Positions 44,838 to 55,202 of a stretch of DNA of 64,000 nucleotides are shown in pieces. The notes below the pieces were generated by a model. That model did not search any database. It was not told where the DNA came from and saw only the letters and a program-made list of their open reading frames with translations. Position 1 is the stretch's first letter. Every line of letters begins with the position of its first letter. The translations under genes and the position numbers were made by a program. The DNA is taken from the NCBI GenBank assembly GCA_018266575.1, contig JAFEAE010000012.1:62001-126000 (forward strand). Reading direction: 5' to 3'. The DNA comes from Bacteroidota bacterium (GTDB taxonomy: Bacteria; Bacteroidota; Bacteroidia; Chitinophagales; Chitinophagaceae).

Positions 44838-47363
44838 ATGGATAATAATTTTTCGGCCCAGGTAAAAGAAATAATATCGTTCAGCAGGGAAGAGGCGTTG
44901 CGTTTGGGAAATGATTTTATTGGTACGGAACATTTATTGCTCGGTTTGATTCGTGAAGGCGATAACGCAGCAGTGCGTATCTTGAAAAGCTTTAATGTTG
45001 ACCTCTATGAATTACGCAAAGAAGTTGAAATTGCAGTGAAAGACAAGACTGGAAAAAACATTGCAAATATCAACAGCCTTCCGTTAACCAAACAGGCAGA
45101 AAAGGTAATACGTGTTACCGTGCTTGAAGCTAAAGCATTGAAAAGCCCTACTGTTGAAACAGAGCACCTGATGCTTTCGATATTAAAGAACAAAGAAAAT
45201 ATTGCTACGCAGATCTTGAACCAATTTGATGTGGACTACGACCTGTTCAGAAATGAACTCGGTGTAGTAAAAAGCAACGATGTGCGCAGCGAATACACAG
45301 AAGAAAACGATGATGATTTTGATGATGAGAAAAAATACTCTCAGCAAAAATCACGTGCTGCAGGAAATGCAAAAAGCAAAACGCCGGTGTTGGATAATTT
45401 CGGACGAGATATCACCAGGCTTGCTGAAATGAATTCCCTGGACCCGATTGTTGGAAGAGAAACAGAAATTGAACGTGTATCGCAAATTCTTTCGCGCAGA
45501 AAAAAGAACAACCCGATTCTTATTGGTGAACCAGGTGTTGGTAAAACAGCCATTGTAGAAGGCCTGGCGTTGCGCATTGTGCAACGTAAAGTTTCCCGCG
45601 TGTTGTTTGATAAACGCGTCATCTCTCTTGATCTTGCAGCGCTTGTTGCAGGTACAAAATACCGCGGACAGTTTGAAGAACGAATGAAAGCGATCATGAA
45701 CGAGTTGGAAAAAAACCGTGACGTGATTTTGTTCATCGACGAAATTCATACCATTGTTGGTGCAGGCGGAGCAAGTGGTTCATTGGATGCTTCCAATATT
45801 TTTAAACCGGCATTGGCAAGAGGCGAACTGCAATGCATTGGCGCTTCTACCTTGGATGAATACAGGATGTACATTGAAAAAGATGGTGCATTAGACCGTC
45901 GTTTCCAGAAAGTGATGATCGATCCGCCAAGTGTGGATGAAACAATTCAGATCTTGAATAACATCAAATCGAAATACGAAGATTATCACAACGTAACATA
46001 TTCTGATGATGCGATCGATGCATGTGTGAAACTGAGCGACCGCTATATGACCGATCGTTTGTTGCCGGACAAAGCTATTGATGTACTGGATGAAGTTGGC
46101 GCAAGGGTGCACCTGAAAAATATTAATGTTCCTCAGAATATTGTTGAACTGGAAAAGAAGATCGAGGACGTTAAGAATGAAAAGAATAAAGTTGTAAAGA
46201 GCCAGAAGTTTGAAGAAGCAGCTTCTTTGCGTGATACGGAAAAACGTTTGCAGGAAGAATTGGAAAAAGCAAAAACAGAATGGGAAGAAGAAAGCAAACA
46301 CAAACGTTACCCGATCGATGAAGAGAATATAGCAGAAGTGGTAAGCATGATGACGGGTATCCCGGTGAAGAGAATGGTGCAGGCTGAGAGCGAAAAATTG
46401 CGCAACATGGCTGTTGATATGAGTGGAATGGTTATCGGTCAAAATGAAGCGATACAAAAAGTAGTGAAAGCTATTCAACGTAACCGTGTTGGTTTGAAAG
46501 ATCCTAAGAAACCGGTTGGTACATTCATATTCCTTGGGCCTACAGGTGTTGGTAAAACGGAATTAGCCCGTTCATTAGCTAGATATATGTTCGACTCAGA
46601 AGATGCATTAATTCGCATTGATATGAGCGAATACATGGAAAAATTTACGGTGAGCCGTTTGATCGGTGCACCTCCGGGATACGTAGGTTATGAAGAGGGT
46701 GGGCAGCTTACTGAAAAAGTTCGCCGTAAGCCGTATTCAGTGATCCTGCTGGATGAAATTGAAAAAGCGCATCCGGATATTTATAATATTTTGTTGCAAG
46801 TTCTTGATGACGGCCAGTTGACTGACGGATTGGGGAGAAAGATCGATTTTAAGAACACGCTCATTATTATGACATCAAACATTGGTGCACGCCAGTTGAA
46901 AGATTTTGGCGATGGAGTTGGTTTCGCCACCTCTGCCCGCACACAAAACGCTGATGAAAATAATAAAGCAGTAATTGAAAAAGCGCTTAAACGTACTTTC
47001 AGCCCTGAATTTTTGAACAGGATCGATGATGTGATCATTTTCAATTCTCTTACTAAAGAAAATATCTTCCAGATCATTGATATATTGATGAAAGGAGTAT
47101 TGAAACGACTCACAACATTAGGATTTACATTAGAGCTTACGGAAGAAGCGAAGAATTTTATTGCGGATAAAGGATATGATGTGCAATTTGGCGCACGCCC
47201 ATTGCACAGGGCACTTCAGAAATACCTTGAAGATCCTTTGGCAGAAGAGATTTTGAGTATGAATATCAAGAATGGCGATGTATTGATAGCAGACCTTGAT
47301 AAAGAAAATTCAAAAATAAAATTCAGCTTAGGCGAAAAAGAAAAACAAAAATCAGAAGCGTAA
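44838..47363 (+). CDS. clpC: ATP-dependent Clp protease ATP-binding subunit ClpC
   Basis: 841 residues from ATG 44838; the longer frame has no conserved N-terminus. Order: Clp N-domain repeats (1-140), AAA1 with 'GEPGVGKTA' near 230, a UVR-like middle segment ('[20 protein letters not shown]'), AAA2 with 'GPTGVGKTE' near 566 and the C-terminal D2-small domain. The UVR middle identifies ClpC and not ClpA/ClpB. It unfolds substrates for ClpP. Followed by a strong terminator. Confidence 0.97.
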   Translation: MDNNFSAQVKEIISFSREEALRLGNDFIGTEHLLLGLIREGDNAAVRILKSFNVDLYELRKEVEIAVKDKTGKNIANINSLPLTKQAEKVIRVTVLEAKALKSPTVETEHLMLSILKNKENIATQILNQFDVDYDLFRNELGVVKSNDVRSEYTEENDDDFDDEKKYSQQKSRAAGNAKSKTPVLDNFGRDITRLAEMNSLDPIVGRETEIERVSQILSRRKKNNPILIGEPGVGKTAIVEGLALRIVQRKVSRVLFDKRVISLDLAALVAGTKYRGQFEERMKAIMNELEKNRDVILFIDEIHTIVGAGGASGSLDASNIFKPALARGELQCIGASTLDEYRMYIEKDGALDRRFQKVMIDPPSVDETIQILNNIKSKYEDYHNVTYSDDAIDACVKLSDRYMTDRLLPDKAIDVLDEVGARVHLKNINVPQNIVELEKKIEDVKNEKNKVVKSQKFEEAASLRDTEKRLQEELEKAKTEWEEESKHKRYPIDEENIAEVVSMMTGIPVKRMVQAESEKLRNMAVDMSGMVIGQNEAIQKVVKAIQRNRVGLKDPKKPVGTFIFLGPTGVGKTELARSLARYMFDSEDALIRIDMSEYMEKFTVSRLIGAPPGYVGYEEGGQLTEKVRRKPYSVILLDEIEKAHPDIYNILLQVLDDGQLTDGLGRKIDFKNTLIIMTSNIGARQLKDFGDGVGFATSARTQNADENNKAVIEKALKRTFSPEFLNRIDDVIIFNSLTKENIFQIIDILMKGVLKRLTTLGFTLELTEEAKNFIADKGYDVQFGARPLHRALQKYLEDPLAEEILSMNIKNGDVLIADLDKENSKIKFSLGEKEKQKSEA

Positions 47364-47380
47364 CAGCTTTTTGAATAATA

Positions 47381-47417
47381 AAAAATGGCTTCATGTTTTA
47401 TGAAGCCATTTTTATTT
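47381..47417 (+). terminator. Intrinsic terminator of clpC
   Basis: Stem ATGGCTTCAT/ATGAAGCCAT with a 5-base loop and a T-rich tract, 18 bp after the stop. Flanking A and T runs make it work in either direction. Confidence 0.85.
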
Positions 47418-47446
47418 TATGCCAATCAGCCATTAAAAATACCTTC

Positions 47447-47511
47447 AGTGCTTCTGTGCTTCAGTGGCTATAAACCCGAAGAAGAATTTGCCACTGAGGC
47501 ACAGAAGCACT
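47447..47511. repeat. Long palindrome between clpC and bioB
   Basis: 22-base arms (47447-47468 and 47490-47511) with one mismatch and a 21-base loop; the arm reads AGTGCTTCTGTGC(T)TCAGTGGC. It lies 16 bp from the end of bioB and could serve as a bidirectional terminator or be a mobile palindromic repeat. Confidence 0.65.
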
Positions 47512-47527
47512 AAAAATCTAATTAGTA

Positions 47528-48508
47528 TTAATGAGTATGGGAAAATGCTTTCTCTTCTTTGAATGCTTCACGTGGTTTTAATCCAAGCAATTCAAACATC
47601 GTATTATCCTCTTCGAAAGTTGGGTTAGGAGTTGTCAATAATTTATCTCCCGCAAATATGGAATTAGCGCCGGCCATAAAACACATTGCCTGTTCTGCAA
47701 CACTCATTTCAGTTCTTCCTGCGCTTAATCGTACCATCGTAGCAGGCATTAAAATTCTCGCAGTAGCGATCATGCGCACCATATCCCAGATGTCAACTTT
47801 AGCATTATTTTCCAGCGGAGTGCCTTTTACCCGCACCAATGCATTAATGGGCACGCTTTCAGGATGTTCAGGAAGTGTAGCTAACGTGTGCAGCATTTTT
47901 ATGCGGTCTTCATGCGTTTCTCCCAAACCGATAATTCCGCCGCAACAAACGGTTACACCGGCTTTGCGAACGTTGTCTAATGTTTGCAGCCTGTCATCAT
48001 AAGTGCGTGTAGTGATGATCTCATTATAATATTCAGATGAAGTATCAAGGTTGTGGTTGTATGCATACAGTCCTGCTTCTGCTAATTTCTGCGCCTGGCC
48101 TTCAGTGAGCATCCCTAATGTGCAGCAAACTTCCATGCCGAGTTCATTTACTCCTTTTACCATATCCAGAACGCGGTCAAAGTCGCGGTTGTCGCGTACT
48201 TCACGCCATGCAGCACCCATACAAAAACGTGTGGAGCCGGCATCTTTCGCTTTCTGTGCATATTTCAATACTTCATCTTTCTGCATCAAAGCCTGAACAT
48301 TTACACCTGTATTATAACGGGCTGCCTGTGGGCAATACGCACAATCTTCAGAGCAGCCACCTGTCTTGATAGATAATAATGTGCATACCTGCACTTCTGC
48401 AGTGTCGTTATACTCACGGTGAAGTGTAGCCGCCCGGTAAATAAGTTCTAACAATGGTGTGTTATATATCTCTTGTATTTCTTCGAGTACCCAGTTGTTG
48501 CGGATCAT
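47528..48508 (-). CDS. bioB: Biotin synthase
   Basis: 326 residues. Radical-SAM cluster motif 'CSEDCAYC' (CxxxCxxC near 50), further 'FCMGAAWRE', '[12 protein letters not shown]', '[12 protein letters not shown]' and '[11 protein letters not shown]', all standard BioB blocks including ligands of the second cluster. It inserts sulfur into dethiobiotin. No other bio genes are adjacent. A His-rich tail 'FSHTH' ends the protein. Confidence 0.98.
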   Translation of the reverse strand: MIRNNWVLEEIQEIYNTPLLELIYRAATLHREYNDTAEVQVCTLLSIKTGGCSEDCAYCPQAARYNTGVNVQALMQKDEVLKYAQKAKDAGSTRFCMGAAWREVRDNRDFDRVLDMVKGVNELGMEVCCTLGMLTEGQAQKLAEAGLYAYNHNLDTSSEYYNEIITTRTYDDRLQTLDNVRKAGVTVCCGGIIGLGETHEDRIKMLHTLATLPEHPESVPINALVRVKGTPLENNAKVDIWDMVRMIATARILMPATMVRLSAGRTEMSVAEQAMCFMAGANSIFAGDKLLTTPNPTFEEDNTMFELLGLKPREAFKEEKAFSHTH

Positions 48509-48530
48509 ATATAATATAGTTTCTGAAAAA

Positions 48531-50021
48531 TTATTTTTTATCCCGTAAAAATATGACAGAGTCTTTTAATAGCGGAATATTTAATTTAAACATCTTATTG
48601 AAAATAACCTTAAATTGATTGACATTAGTGATGCTGTCGTAAAACAAATGATAATCCTTATCCGGGAAATAAACTGCATTCTGGTTTTGGAAGCTGTAAA
48701 CGGAATCTGATTTAATTGTGTAGTTGTTAAAAGCATGATCACTCATAAAAATAATTACGGCCTCTCCGTTTGTATTATTCATAATTGTGTTTATCGCTTC
48801 TTCTGCCTTACTCTCCGTATAAGGTAAATAATCTAAATAAGCCTGCAAAGGAAGCTCTGCTGTTTCTTTGAATATTTCTGCTTCTTTTTTCGGATTACCA
48901 TTCTTATCAAAGTAGTAAGGGGCGTGGGGCAGGTATAAATGTGCATATACAAAACGCGGATGTGGATTTTGTTTTTGACTTTCTCTTTCAACTGCACTAA
49001 TAATATTATTATTGTTGTTAAGTGAACTGTAAATGGTATTTCCAGAAAACAAATTGAAATTTTTGAAAGTGAATATCCATCCAAGGTCCCTGATAAATCT
49101 GTCGCCGAATGTACTTCCGGAAATAAGCTTTGTTTTTAACGGAAGAAAATATTGATTCACTTTACTTGGATTGCCGGCAAGATCAAACACTGAGTAATTA
49201 ACGATATCATAGCCCTGGCTCGAAAGAATATTAATAACCTCATTTTCTTTTATATTATTGATGCAGTTCTGGTAATCTTCCAGCGTGCATGCACTAACAT
49301 TAGGAACATAATCAATATATGACATATTGAGCGCAGAGGCCATTGAAAATGCTGTGAAAAAATAATTACTTCTGCTTTTTTTCTGTATAGAAAAGCCCCG
49401 GTCCAACAGGAAAGTATCTAACCTGCTGTTATCATAATGGTAACGTTCCTTGAGAGTTTTTGTGCCTGTATAAGAATCGAACAATAAAAAATAGATATCT
49501 GGTTTTAGGCATTCTTTACAGGTGGGATAGCTTTTCTTATTTGCGAAAGAATAAACAGATAGCTTATTTGCTTTCGGATTGATTATTTTATAGGCAACAG
49601 ACGATAGATCGATAATCACATATATGATCATTAATAAATTAAGAAAAAGTGTTGCTTTATAAAAAACATGCCAGGTCCTTTTCAGGTAAATTGCAAATGC
49701 AATCAGCGATATTAAAAATATAGTTGAAAGGATACTGTATCTGTTTAATGGAATATGATGGTCTTTCAGGAAATCCATAATGGCCCCAAAAAAAAGGTAA
49801 AACGATATGATATAGGATGTGATGAGGGAGGCTTTTATGATATCTTTATAAACTCTTAGAAAAATAAAGTAAATCACAGAAGCCCCACCACCGTATGTTA
49901 TCGCCAATAGCATAGCGCTTGAAAAATCGATATAACCAAAATTTTCTGAATAGCCGTGTAGCACAAAAAAAAGCGGGATTAAAAAAAGAAATAATGGTGC
50001 TCGCTGCAAAAAAGGCTTCAT
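48531..50021 (-). CDS. Membrane-bound alkaline-phosphatase-superfamily (sulfatase/PEtN-transferase-like) enzyme, copy 1
   Basis: 496 residues. Five N-terminal membrane helices (about 1-150), then a periplasmic catalytic domain. '[20 protein letters not shown]' fits the first metal Asp plus a Thr/Ser nucleophile site; '[14 protein letters not shown]' supplies His, and '[12 protein letters not shown]' matches the SDH metal motif. This pattern is shared by sulfatases, LTA synthase and phosphoethanolamine transferases. No Cys-x-Pro-x-Arg sulfatase motif is seen, so a phospho-transfer role is more likely. It is paralogous to the next gene upstream and belongs to an operon with a methyltransferase. 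Confidence 0.75.
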   Translation of the reverse strand: MKPFLQRAPLFLFLIPLFFVLHGYSENFGYIDFSSAMLLAITYGGGASVIYFIFLRVYKDIIKASLITSYIISFYLFFGAIMDFLKDHHIPLNRYSILSTIFLISLIAFAIYLKRTWHVFYKATLFLNLLMIIYVIIDLSSVAYKIINPKANKLSVYSFANKKSYPTCKECLKPDIYFLLFDSYTGTKTLKERYHYDNSRLDTFLLDRGFSIQKKSRSNYFFTAFSMASALNMSYIDYVPNVSACTLEDYQNCINNIKENEVINILSSQGYDIVNYSVFDLAGNPSKVNQYFLPLKTKLISGSTFGDRFIRDLGWIFTFKNFNLFSGNTIYSSLNNNNNIISAVERESQKQNPHPRFVYAHLYLPHAPYYFDKNGNPKKEAEIFKETAELPLQAYLDYLPYTESKAEEAINTIMNNTNGEAVIIFMSDHAFNNYTIKSDSVYSFQNQNAVYFPDKDYHLFYDSITNVNQFKVIFNKMFKLNIPLLKDSVIFLRDKK

Positions 50022-50100
50022 CGGAAGAGTTTGATTTTAATCTTGTGATAAACTTATTTCTGATTAAGTTGACACGGTTATCAAATAATCAATCCTTGCA

Positions 50101-51588
50101 TCATCTTGTAATCGTTACAGAATCTTTTAACAATGGGAATTTAGTATTAAATAGTGAATTAAACACAACACGAAATTCATTCACCCCTGAAATACTATCA
50201 TAAAATAATTCATAGTTTTTTTGAGGCAAGAATACTGCATTTTGATTTTTGCAAATGCTGAAAACCGATGAGCCCTCATGAATATACCTGTACCCGTGGT
50301 CACCCATAAAAATAATAACCGCTGAATTATTTGTGTTTTTTTTGATATCGGATATCAATTCCCGTATTCTCGCATTGGTATAGGGAAGATAATCAAGATA
50401 AGCCTGGATATGAATGTCGTCAGCTTCCCTGTATATATCAGTTTCACTTTTAAGTTTTCCTGTACTATCATAAAAAAACGGGTAATGCGGCATCAGGATA
50501 TGTGCATATATAAAGCGTGGTTTTGAATTTTTTGAAAGGCTTTCTTTTCTTACAAGTTCAATTGTCCTGTTATTGTCTGTCAGAGGCTTAAACAAGCTGT
50601 TTCTAACAAGCCATGATATTTTGAACCTTCCGGTATAAAACATCCATCCAATATCCCGCTTCATGTAATAAAATAAAGTGCGGCAGGTGATCAGCCTGGT
50701 TCTTATGGGCAATATGGATTGTTCTACTTGTGATGGTTTTCCTACAAGGTCGAATATGGAATAATTGACAATCTCGTAACCATTTGCAGATAAAAGTTTG
50801 ACAACTTCATTATCACGAATCAAATTGGCACAATAAACAAAGTCTTTCGCATCAAGACGTGTATTACTTGTAACACCGCGTAAATACGACATGTTTAAAA
50901 TGGATGAAAGCGAAAGAGGCGTAAACATATAATTGCCGGTACTGTTTGCCTGTATACGAAATTGATTGTTGATGAGGAATGTATCAAGGTCGCTATTATT
51001 GTAATTATATTTTTTTTTGAGAGATGAGGAACTTTCGTATTCATCAAATAGCAGAAAATAAATATCCGGCTTTGCCGCGGACTTGCTGAATGTATACATC
51101 TGATCTTTTTCAAATGAGTTCATCTTCTGTTCTGCAGAAACAGGATGAATAATTTTCCGGGTAATACTTACTGAATCCACAATTAAGTATATCAGTAAAA
51201 GTATATTCAGAAACTTTGCAGTTCTTACGAAATGCAATTTCGTGATTTTGAGAAACACAAAAAGAATAATAGCAAGTATTAAAAACGCAGGAAGAATAAT
51301 GGTGTACTTATATAGAAACGAGCTGTGGGCGAGCAAAAAATCATGAAAGGCACCAAAAAAACAAAAAAACGAAAACAGGTAACTGGCAAATAATGCAGCT
51401 TTAATGCTGTTCCTGAAAATGAGAAGAAAAACGAAATAAATAAATGCGGCTGCACCTGCATAAGTTGCAATCAAAATAAGACAATCCACAAAGCTGATAT
51501 ATCCGTAATTTTCTGCGTAACCATGAAGTACAAAAAAAAGCGGTATCAAAAAAAGAAATAGAGGAACCTGTTCCAGTAATTTTTTCAT
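50101..51588 (-). CDS. Membrane-bound alkaline-phosphatase-superfamily enzyme, copy 2
   Basis: 495 residues, a tandem paralogue of copy 1: same opening '[18 protein letters not shown]', same five-helix region, '[20 protein letters not shown]' at the metal/nucleophile site, 'YAHILMPHYPFFYD' and 'IIFMGDHGYRYI'. The candidate nucleophile region differs (TGT in copy 1, SSSS here), so the two may act on different acceptors. Separated from copy 1 by 79 bp and from the methyltransferase by 13 bp. Confidence 0.75.
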   Translation of the reverse strand: MKKLLEQVPLFLFLIPLFFVLHGYAENYGYISFVDCLILIATYAGAAAFIYFVFLLIFRNSIKAALFASYLFSFFCFFGAFHDFLLAHSSFLYKYTIILPAFLILAIILFVFLKITKLHFVRTAKFLNILLLIYLIVDSVSITRKIIHPVSAEQKMNSFEKDQMYTFSKSAAKPDIYFLLFDEYESSSSLKKKYNYNNSDLDTFLINNQFRIQANSTGNYMFTPLSLSSILNMSYLRGVTSNTRLDAKDFVYCANLIRDNEVVKLLSANGYEIVNYSIFDLVGKPSQVEQSILPIRTRLITCRTLFYYMKRDIGWMFYTGRFKISWLVRNSLFKPLTDNNRTIELVRKESLSKNSKPRFIYAHILMPHYPFFYDSTGKLKSETDIYREADDIHIQAYLDYLPYTNARIRELISDIKKNTNNSAVIIFMGDHGYRYIHEGSSVFSICKNQNAVFLPQKNYELFYDSISGVNEFRVVFNSLFNTKFPLLKDSVTITR

Positions 51589-51601
51589 TCCCTGTTGATT
51601 T

Positions 51602-52975
51602 TCATTTCTTTTGCATCAGGTATAATATTCGTTCTGACGAGGGGATTTGTTTTTTATTTTCAATAATAAACCATTCGGCAAAATATTTTTCAAATTGGTT
51701 TTCGTCATACACATGATACTGTGACTTATTTTGGATAAGCAGTTGTGCTTTGGTATCATTAACCGGTACAAATTCTACAATGAGTTTTTGCGCACATAGT
51801 GATGCCAGAAAAGATGCAATATCAGGAAGTGGGATATTTTTTCCAAGAACCAAGTGATGAACTACTGCGAGTGCAATCACTAATTCTGACCTGAACCTGT
51901 CAGCAAAGGAAAGCCGCTCCTTATTTTGAAACCCTACACCCGCGGAGGGATTGGTGATATCAATGCACAGCGGAAGAATATTTTTGATATTATCTTTTTT
52001 TATTTCAACGTATAAGTTATCGATACATTTTACGTCGTAGTCTATTGCAGTTATATGCGCTCCGTTTTGTGAAAGTATTTTTGAAAAATAACCATTGTTG
52101 GCACCTGCATCCAACGCTGTGTTATATGCGATGGTATTAATAAATGAATAAAATATTTTCTTTTTTTCTTCCAGGTAATCCTGGCTTAGAATAGTTTCAT
52201 TATAATAATTATCCCACACAGAAGCCCGTGAAGTTGCAGGTTTTAATTTTGTGATAATACTTTCAAGATGGGTAACCAGGTTTAATAATTTCTGCCTGCT
52301 ATAATTTAATTGTTTTTTTATTTCAGCTGCTGCATCTTTCTTTACATAGTTTTGTAAAAACACATGCAGCCAGACACCTAAATTAAACCTGCTTTTTCCG
52401 GGAAGTAATTTCGCCGTTATAGCTACGGGTATGCCATCAAGATAGTTGCTTAAAATTTTTTGTATATCAACTTGTAAGTAGTGATCAAGATATAGTGGGA
52501 ATAAAAAACATTCGCAAAATTGGCGATAAGCTACCCACGGTTTTTTTTCATCATATTTTTCGAAAGAAAGTGTGTCGATAAATACCGGCTTACCATCATT
52601 GAATTGAACATTAAACGGCGTCGCATCTTTTAATATCATCCCATGTTCAATAGAAATTTTTAATATACTCAATGTAAGTAATGCTGCATCGCGGATTTGT
52701 TCAAACCCCCATTCGTAAATATAACTGATGAAGGATAGTTGTTGCGGTAATAAGGTTTTATAACAAGTTGGTGCACCTGAAATATTTTCAGTTAATTCTG
52801 TATGAGGGATCAATAACTTTTTTTGAATAAGTGCAGTATACAGGCCAGAGTGCATCAGCGTTTCATAATCTTCAGAAAAATGTTGATTAACCTGCCTGTA
52901 ATATTTGCCGTTCCACTGAAATATAAAACCAGACGGGTCTTTGTATGATGCCGGATGATGAAGAATTTCTGCCAT
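51602..52975 (-). CDS. Class I SAM-dependent methyltransferase with N-terminal kinase-like region
   Basis: 457 residues. Residues 1-220 look like a non-catalytic cofactor/substrate region containing 'LKDATPFNVQFNDGKPVFIDTLSFE', reminiscent of kinase-fold 'HGDxxxxN...DxxS' blocks. From about 270 a Rossmann methyltransferase: motif I 'LDAGANNGYFSKIL', motif II acidic 'AIDYD', then 'LVIALAVVHHLVLG'. NoeA-like nodulation proteins have this arrangement. Its start codon overlaps the stop of the 56-residue gene (TAATG). It probably modifies a glycan or lipid together with the two membrane enzymes (inferred). Confidence 0.75.
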   Translation of the reverse strand: MAEILHHPASYKDPSGFIFQWNGKYYRQVNQHFSEDYETLMHSGLYTALIQKKLLIPHTELTENISGAPTCYKTLLPQQLSFISYIYEWGFEQIRDAALLTLSILKISIEHGMILKDATPFNVQFNDGKPVFIDTLSFEKYDEKKPWVAYRQFCECFLFPLYLDHYLQVDIQKILSNYLDGIPVAITAKLLPGKSRFNLGVWLHVFLQNYVKKDAAAEIKKQLNYSRQKLLNLVTHLESIITKLKPATSRASVWDNYYNETILSQDYLEEKKKIFYSFINTIAYNTALDAGANNGYFSKILSQNGAHITAIDYDVKCIDNLYVEIKKDNIKNILPLCIDITNPSAGVGFQNKERLSFADRFRSELVIALAVVHHLVLGKNIPLPDIASFLASLCAQKLIVEFVPVNDTKAQLLIQNKSQYHVYDENQFEKYFAEWFIIENKKQIPSSERILYLMQKK

Positions 52976-53145
52976 TAGTTATCGCTCTTTGGCTGATCTT
53001 CGTTTTTGTTACGGGAGAAGAATGATTTTATTTTCCACCATAAATTTTTAAAATAAAATATCGCACCCAGAACACCCGCGATAATTACCTGTACCAAATA
53101 GCTTCCGCTTCCGGGATCGATATACAAAAGGTGGATTAATATCAT
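52975..53145 (-). CDS. 56-residue single-TM membrane protein ('YIDPGSGS' type)
   Basis: ATG 53145 overlaps the M42 peptidase stop by ATGA, and its TAA overlaps the methyltransferase ATG (TAATG), so translation is coupled on both sides. It reads 'MILIHLLYIDPGSGSYLVQ', then a hydrophobic helix to 'AIFYFKNLWWKIKSFFS', and a charged tail. I recall similar tiny proteins next to sulfatase-like and methyltransferase genes in other bacteria. Its role is unknown. Confidence 0.8.
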   Translation of the reverse strand: MILIHLLYIDPGSGSYLVQVIIAGVLGAIFYFKNLWWKIKSFFSRNKNEDQPKSDN

Positions 53146-54260
53146 AAATAGCTAAGGTTGGTTTTCGGGGTCAAGTTAAGCAAAGTTTCATACATCAGTA
53201 ATATCGTTTGCTCAATATCATCTTTGTGCAGCATCTCAACTGTAGTATGCATATAGCGCAACGGGATTGATATTAATACAGAAGGGCAGCCATCATTGGC
53301 ATACGCAAATGAATCTGTATCAGTTCCCGTACTTCTTGAAACGGTACGCATCTGTACTGGTATTTTCTTTTTCTCTGCTGTTTCCTGCACCAATGCAAGA
53401 AGTTTATTATGCACGGCGGGCCCAAAAGCCAGCGACGGGCCTTTCCCGCATACCACATCTCCTTCAATTATTTTATTGATCATCGGTGTTGCTGTATCAT
53501 GTGTAACGTCTGTGATGATCGCTACATTTGGTTTGATTCGGCGTGCGATCATTTCAGCGCCACGCAAACCGATTTCTTCCTGCACTGCATTCACGACATA
53601 TAAAGCGTAAGGAAGTTGCTTTTTATTTTCTTTCAGCAAACGTGCTACTTCAGCGATCATAAAGCCACCAATGCGATTATCAAATGCACGGCCTACCAGG
53701 TAATTATAGGCAAGCTCTTCAAAACCTGCCTGGTAAGTAACTACAGAGCCGATATGTATCCCGAGTTCCTCTACTTCTTTTTTATTTCTTGCACCACAAT
53801 CCAGAAAGAGATTATCAACTTTAGGCTGCGGTTCTTTTCCATCTGTATTGCCTAAACGTGTATGGATGGCCGGCCATCCGAAAACAGCTCTCACGAGGCC
53901 TTTCTTACCATGAACAAAAACACGTTGCGCAGGCGCAATCTGGTGATCAACGCCGCCATTACGTTTGAGATATAATAACCCTTCAGGGGTAATATAATTC
54001 ACAAACCAACTGATTTCATCTGCATGCGCTTCTATTACAACTTTGAAAGGCGCATTCGGGTTGATCACGCCAACAGCAGTTCCATAAGGATCGCTGAAAT
54101 GTGTATCCACAAAGGGTTTTAGATAATCCAACCATAATTTTTGCCCGCTGCTTTCAAACCCCACAGGAGATGGATTATCGATATATTTTTTCAGGAATGA
54201 AGATGAATGATCTGTAATAACTGCCTTTTTCTTTTGAACAGGTTTTGCGCTTTTAGCCAT
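53142..54260 (-). CDS. M42-family metallo-aminopeptidase (glutamyl aminopeptidase/endoglucanase-type)
   Basis: 372 residues. All M42 metal and catalytic residues are seen in order: 'EAHADEISW', 'GRAFDNRIGG', catalytic and metal Glu in 'VQEEIGLRGAE', 'ITDVTHD', and the final His in 'RYMHTTVEM'. These cytoplasmic dinuclear enzymes trim peptides from the N-terminus. First gene of the minus-strand set that continues into the 56-residue protein and methyltransferase; coupling to those may be only positional. Confidence 0.95.
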   Translation of the reverse strand: MAKSAKPVQKKKAVITDHSSSFLKKYIDNPSPVGFESSGQKLWLDYLKPFVDTHFSDPYGTAVGVINPNAPFKVVIEAHADEISWFVNYITPEGLLYLKRNGGVDHQIAPAQRVFVHGKKGLVRAVFGWPAIHTRLGNTDGKEPQPKVDNLFLDCGARNKKEVEELGIHIGSVVTYQAGFEELAYNYLVGRAFDNRIGGFMIAEVARLLKENKKQLPYALYVVNAVQEEIGLRGAEMIARRIKPNVAIITDVTHDTATPMINKIIEGDVVCGKGPSLAFGPAVHNKLLALVQETAEKKKIPVQMRTVSRSTGTDTDSFAYANDGCPSVLISIPLRYMHTTVEMLHKDDIEQTILLMYETLLNLTPKTNLSYL

Positions 54261-54348
54261 GATATTTGTGTATTAAAGATCAAAAATAATTAAATCTCTT
54301 TTATTAAGCCCTAACAAGGTATGGCATCCACCACCCCATAAAAACCGG

Positions 54349-55197
54349 TTATATTCTTTCTATCAACATCAGCAAACCTGAAAGCATCATTAATCCATCC
54401 AATACAAAATAATAGAGGTAATCGGAAAAATTCTTTTTGGCAATATTATAAATCGCAGCTACAATAATACCAGGCACAAGCAATGTTGCCACTGTAAAAA
54501 CAGAATGCCCATACCAATACAACGCAACTGTTGTTAAAGCAAAAAACGAAAGTGATATTGTAAAAAGATTATTAATACCTCTTTCATTGAAATAGGTGAT
54601 CATGCTTTTTATGCCGTCATTTTTGTCATCGGCGCGGTCGCGGTAATCAAACAAAATACAAATAGCGTAGATAAGAAATAAGCGGCTGCAGGAAAATAAT
54701 GTGAAATCCATTTTCCATGTTTCGCCGGAAATAATGACTGGTAAAACCGTTGTAACATACATCCATACAAAGGATAAAAAGATAGTTTTGCCGATTGCAA
54801 TTCTCTTTAATTCTTTAAAAAAAACCTGCGGAAGTTTTGGCGCTGAATATAAAAACGTGAGTAGCGCCGAAAATGAAATGGCGAACCAATGCTGGCGTAT
54901 GCGAAAGAAAAAAACAATAGATCCGATGAGCCCGATGAAATATAAAAACAAGTGCCAGCCTTTGTGTTGTTGTGCCCATTGAACGCGTTGTGAAGATGCC
55001 AATGAAACGGGAGTGAGGTACCAATGGAAATTATAACTGCATATAGTGGAGAAAAAAACAAACAATAAAAAATCAGCTGAGGGTTTTGTTGTTAACAGCA
55101 GTGAGTGTGTTTGATACACCATCAAAACTGCACAAAGTGCAATGTAAAGGCTACTGAATAAGCAGAACTGAAAAAATTTTATTGTGTACTCCTTCAC
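54349..55197 (-). CDS. UbiA-like prenyltransferase-fold membrane protein lacking the first Asp motif
   Basis: 282 residues with 8-9 hydrophobic segments. The second acidic motif of the UbiA superfamily is visible ('LFDYRDRADDKNDGIKSM'), but the first one (N-D-x-x-D) is replaced by 'NFHWYLTP'. It may therefore be inactive as a prenyltransferase or use another substrate. Stop of the lipoprotein gene is 5 bp upstream. Confidence 0.65.
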   Translation of the reverse strand: MKEYTIKFFQFCLFSSLYIALCAVLMVYQTHSLLLTTKPSADFLLFVFFSTICSYNFHWYLTPVSLASSQRVQWAQQHKGWHLFLYFIGLIGSIVFFFRIRQHWFAISFSALLTFLYSAPKLPQVFFKELKRIAIGKTIFLSFVWMYVTTVLPVIISGETWKMDFTLFSCSRLFLIYAICILFDYRDRADDKNDGIKSMITYFNERGINNLFTISLSFFALTTVALYWYGHSVFTVATLLVPGIIVAAIYNIAKKNFSDYLYYFVLDGLMMLSGLLMLIERI

Positions 55198-55202
55198 TAA
55201 TA

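Noticed and set aside
45891..46478. 195-codon minus-strand ORF inside clpC
   Set aside because: Antisense of the conserved AAA1/middle region; Phe/His-rich shadow composition.
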